DNA of 6,467 nt. Origin: JAVBOP01 sp031550405. GTDB taxonomy: Bacteria; Bacteroidota; Ignavibacteria; Kapaibacteriales; UBA2268. The notes beneath the pieces are model-generated. The model saw only the letters and a program-made list of their open reading frames with translations, did not search any database and had not been told where the DNA came from. Numbering within the stretch: the stretch's first letter is position 1; each line of letters starts with the position of its first letter. Location of the stretch: contig JAVBOP010000093.1 in the NCBI GenBank assembly GCA_031550405.1, positions 1 to 6,467 of the forward strand. The letters are read 5' to 3'. The translations under genes and the position numbers were made by a program. Below, piece after piece: positions 5,689 to 6,467 of the stretch.

Positions 5689-6363
5689 TATTTGTGCCGT
5701 TTGCTTTCTTTTCGCCTGTATCTTTGGGATAGCTGTTGATATTGCCGTAGCATTCCGCTATTTCCTTATACTTACAATTGCCAACATCGGATAATTACGG
5801 TACTTAGTACCATTTTCGGTTTTGATAGCTTTTGCAAGTGCAGCGGTAATGTAGATGTCCTGCGGATTTTGAACCACTTTATTAACCTGATAACAAAATT
5901 GCGATGGCAATCCAACTGCAAGGTCGGAAAACGGCTGTAAGTTCGCATTATTCATACCACTTGCAACATTTTCAGTGCCGACATATATTGCAGGTCGAAA
6001 GAAATTCGGTTGCCAGATTTCCGATAATAACGACAAAGCTAACTCGTCATCAGTCGCATAAGGCGACTGATATTCGTGTCCAGCTTCAAGCTGGTCCTCG
6101 CCTGTATAAGCCAAGAACTCAACCGCATTAATAAACACTTCTTTTTTGTTTGTCAGCACCGATAAATTCGATTTAGGAACAAGTTTTCTTACTTCTGGCG
6201 CATCTGTTAAGTTGCTTAACTGTATTAAGTTAGCAATTAATCCATCTATATTATCTTGACCCAAATTTTGAAATTCAGTAAACAAAAGTATAGTTTCGCT
6301 ATATGGATATTTTTGCCGATATTCAAAAATTCCTGTCTCGCACTTACTATTCATGCTTAGCAC
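5681..6363 (-). pseudogene. Unrecognised protein, single frameshift near the C-terminus
   Basis: The main frame runs leftward from a GTG at 6363 or an ATG at 6354 (MNSKCETGIFEYRQKYPYSE) for about 200 residues and stops at 5758-5760. One base earlier in register the coding pattern continues from about 5788: DVGNCKYKEIAECYGNINSY, then PKDTGEKKANGTNKK and a stop at 5681-5683. A single missing base in the CC run at about 5789-5790 explains this; the intact product would be about 224-227 residues. The GTG has AAGGGA five bases upstream; the ATG is 2 nt after the stop of the preceding frame. There is no signal peptide, membrane segment or known motif, and the protein is acidic to neutral. Features include AVEFLAYTGED, PFSDLAVGLPSQF and DIYITAALAKAI. 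I do not recognise the family and assign no function. It is richer in GC than the flanking spacer. Confidence 0.6.
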
Positions 6364-6467
6364 CCATATCCCTTCAATGATACCGAAACGGCAAGCGGAT
6401 ATTTGCTTTTGCCTGTATTTTCAGGGCTTCCCGCTATACTTGGCAGGCGTTTTGCTTCAAATCGGAA
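6357..6467 (-). CDS. C-terminus of an upstream gene (partial, runs off right edge)
   Basis: This open frame enters from the right edge for 36 codons and ends with TAA at 6359-6357. Its peptide includes FRFEAKRLPSIAGSPENTGK then SKYPLAVSVSLKGYGC. It ends 2 nt before the ATG of the next gene (or overlaps its GTG), a tight spacing typical of translational coupling in an operon. The segment SIAGSPENTGKSK resembles NINSYPKDTGEKK near the end of the downstream gene, so the two may be related copies. The alternative is that both belong to one gene split by another frameshift. No function is recognised. Confidence 0.45.
   Translation of the reverse strand, partial: FRFEAKRLPSIAGSPENTGKSKYPLAVSVSLKGYGC

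Noticed and set aside
5904..6131. 75-codon plus-strand frame
   Set aside because: It lies antisense to the better-supported leftward gene and has low-complexity, His/Gln-rich composition.
1..6467. tRNA or rRNA genes
   Set aside because: No cloverleaf with a GTTCRA-type arm or rRNA-like conserved block was found on either strand by eye.

Overview
The window is AT-rich. It reads as a fragment of a bacterium from the Bacteroidota/Chlorobiota/Ignavibacteriota side of the FCB group. The evidence is the RecO N-terminus, a lipoprotein zinc peptidase with a Bacteroidota-like look, several TAnnTTTG-type -7 boxes, starts without Shine-Dalgarno sequences, and a decayed transposase of the IS256 'variant Zn-binding' type. 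The assignment is inferred from remembered family resemblance; no search was run.

Layout. At the left edge, bases 1-45 (minus strand) hold the first 15 codons of a secreted or membrane protein, divergent from recO (191-907, plus). Bases 908-1327 have no convincing gene but carry a tight array of small hairpins (1016-1088) and a pair of competing dyads (1192-1222). The one large intact gene, 1328-3394 (plus), encodes a lipoprotein metallopeptidase with HEXXH (H485/H489) and a third-ligand candidate, E515. It ends at a strong terminator-like hairpin (3421-3457).

From about 3460 to the right edge the window is an accessory region dominated by broken genes. Bases 3460-4069 are non-coding and rich in dyads. 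Bases 4070-5035 look like a dead insertion sequence: its roughly 313-codon transposase is cut by three apparent frame breaks and has lost or changed key residues. Bases 5252-5472 (minus) hold a small frameshifted helix-turn-helix protein, divergent from a second, truncated HTH-like peptide (5595-5651, plus), with promoter-like boxes for both between them. Bases 5681-6363 (minus) encode an unrecognised protein with one frameshift near its end. Just upstream, an unrelated frame (6357 to the edge) ends 2 nt before its ATG and has a similar C-terminal tail, suggesting tandem related genes.

Functionally, recO (recombinational repair) and the peptidase look like ordinary chromosomal genes with no evident connection. 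Both are intact across 2.8 kb, while three of the coding tracts to the right are broken. This suggests real decay of a mobile or accessory segment rather than uniform sequencing error, though homopolymer errors cannot be excluded. I found no complete new defence or mobile system. The most unusual items are the hairpin arrays, the divergent HTH remnant pair and the unknown tandem genes at the right edge.
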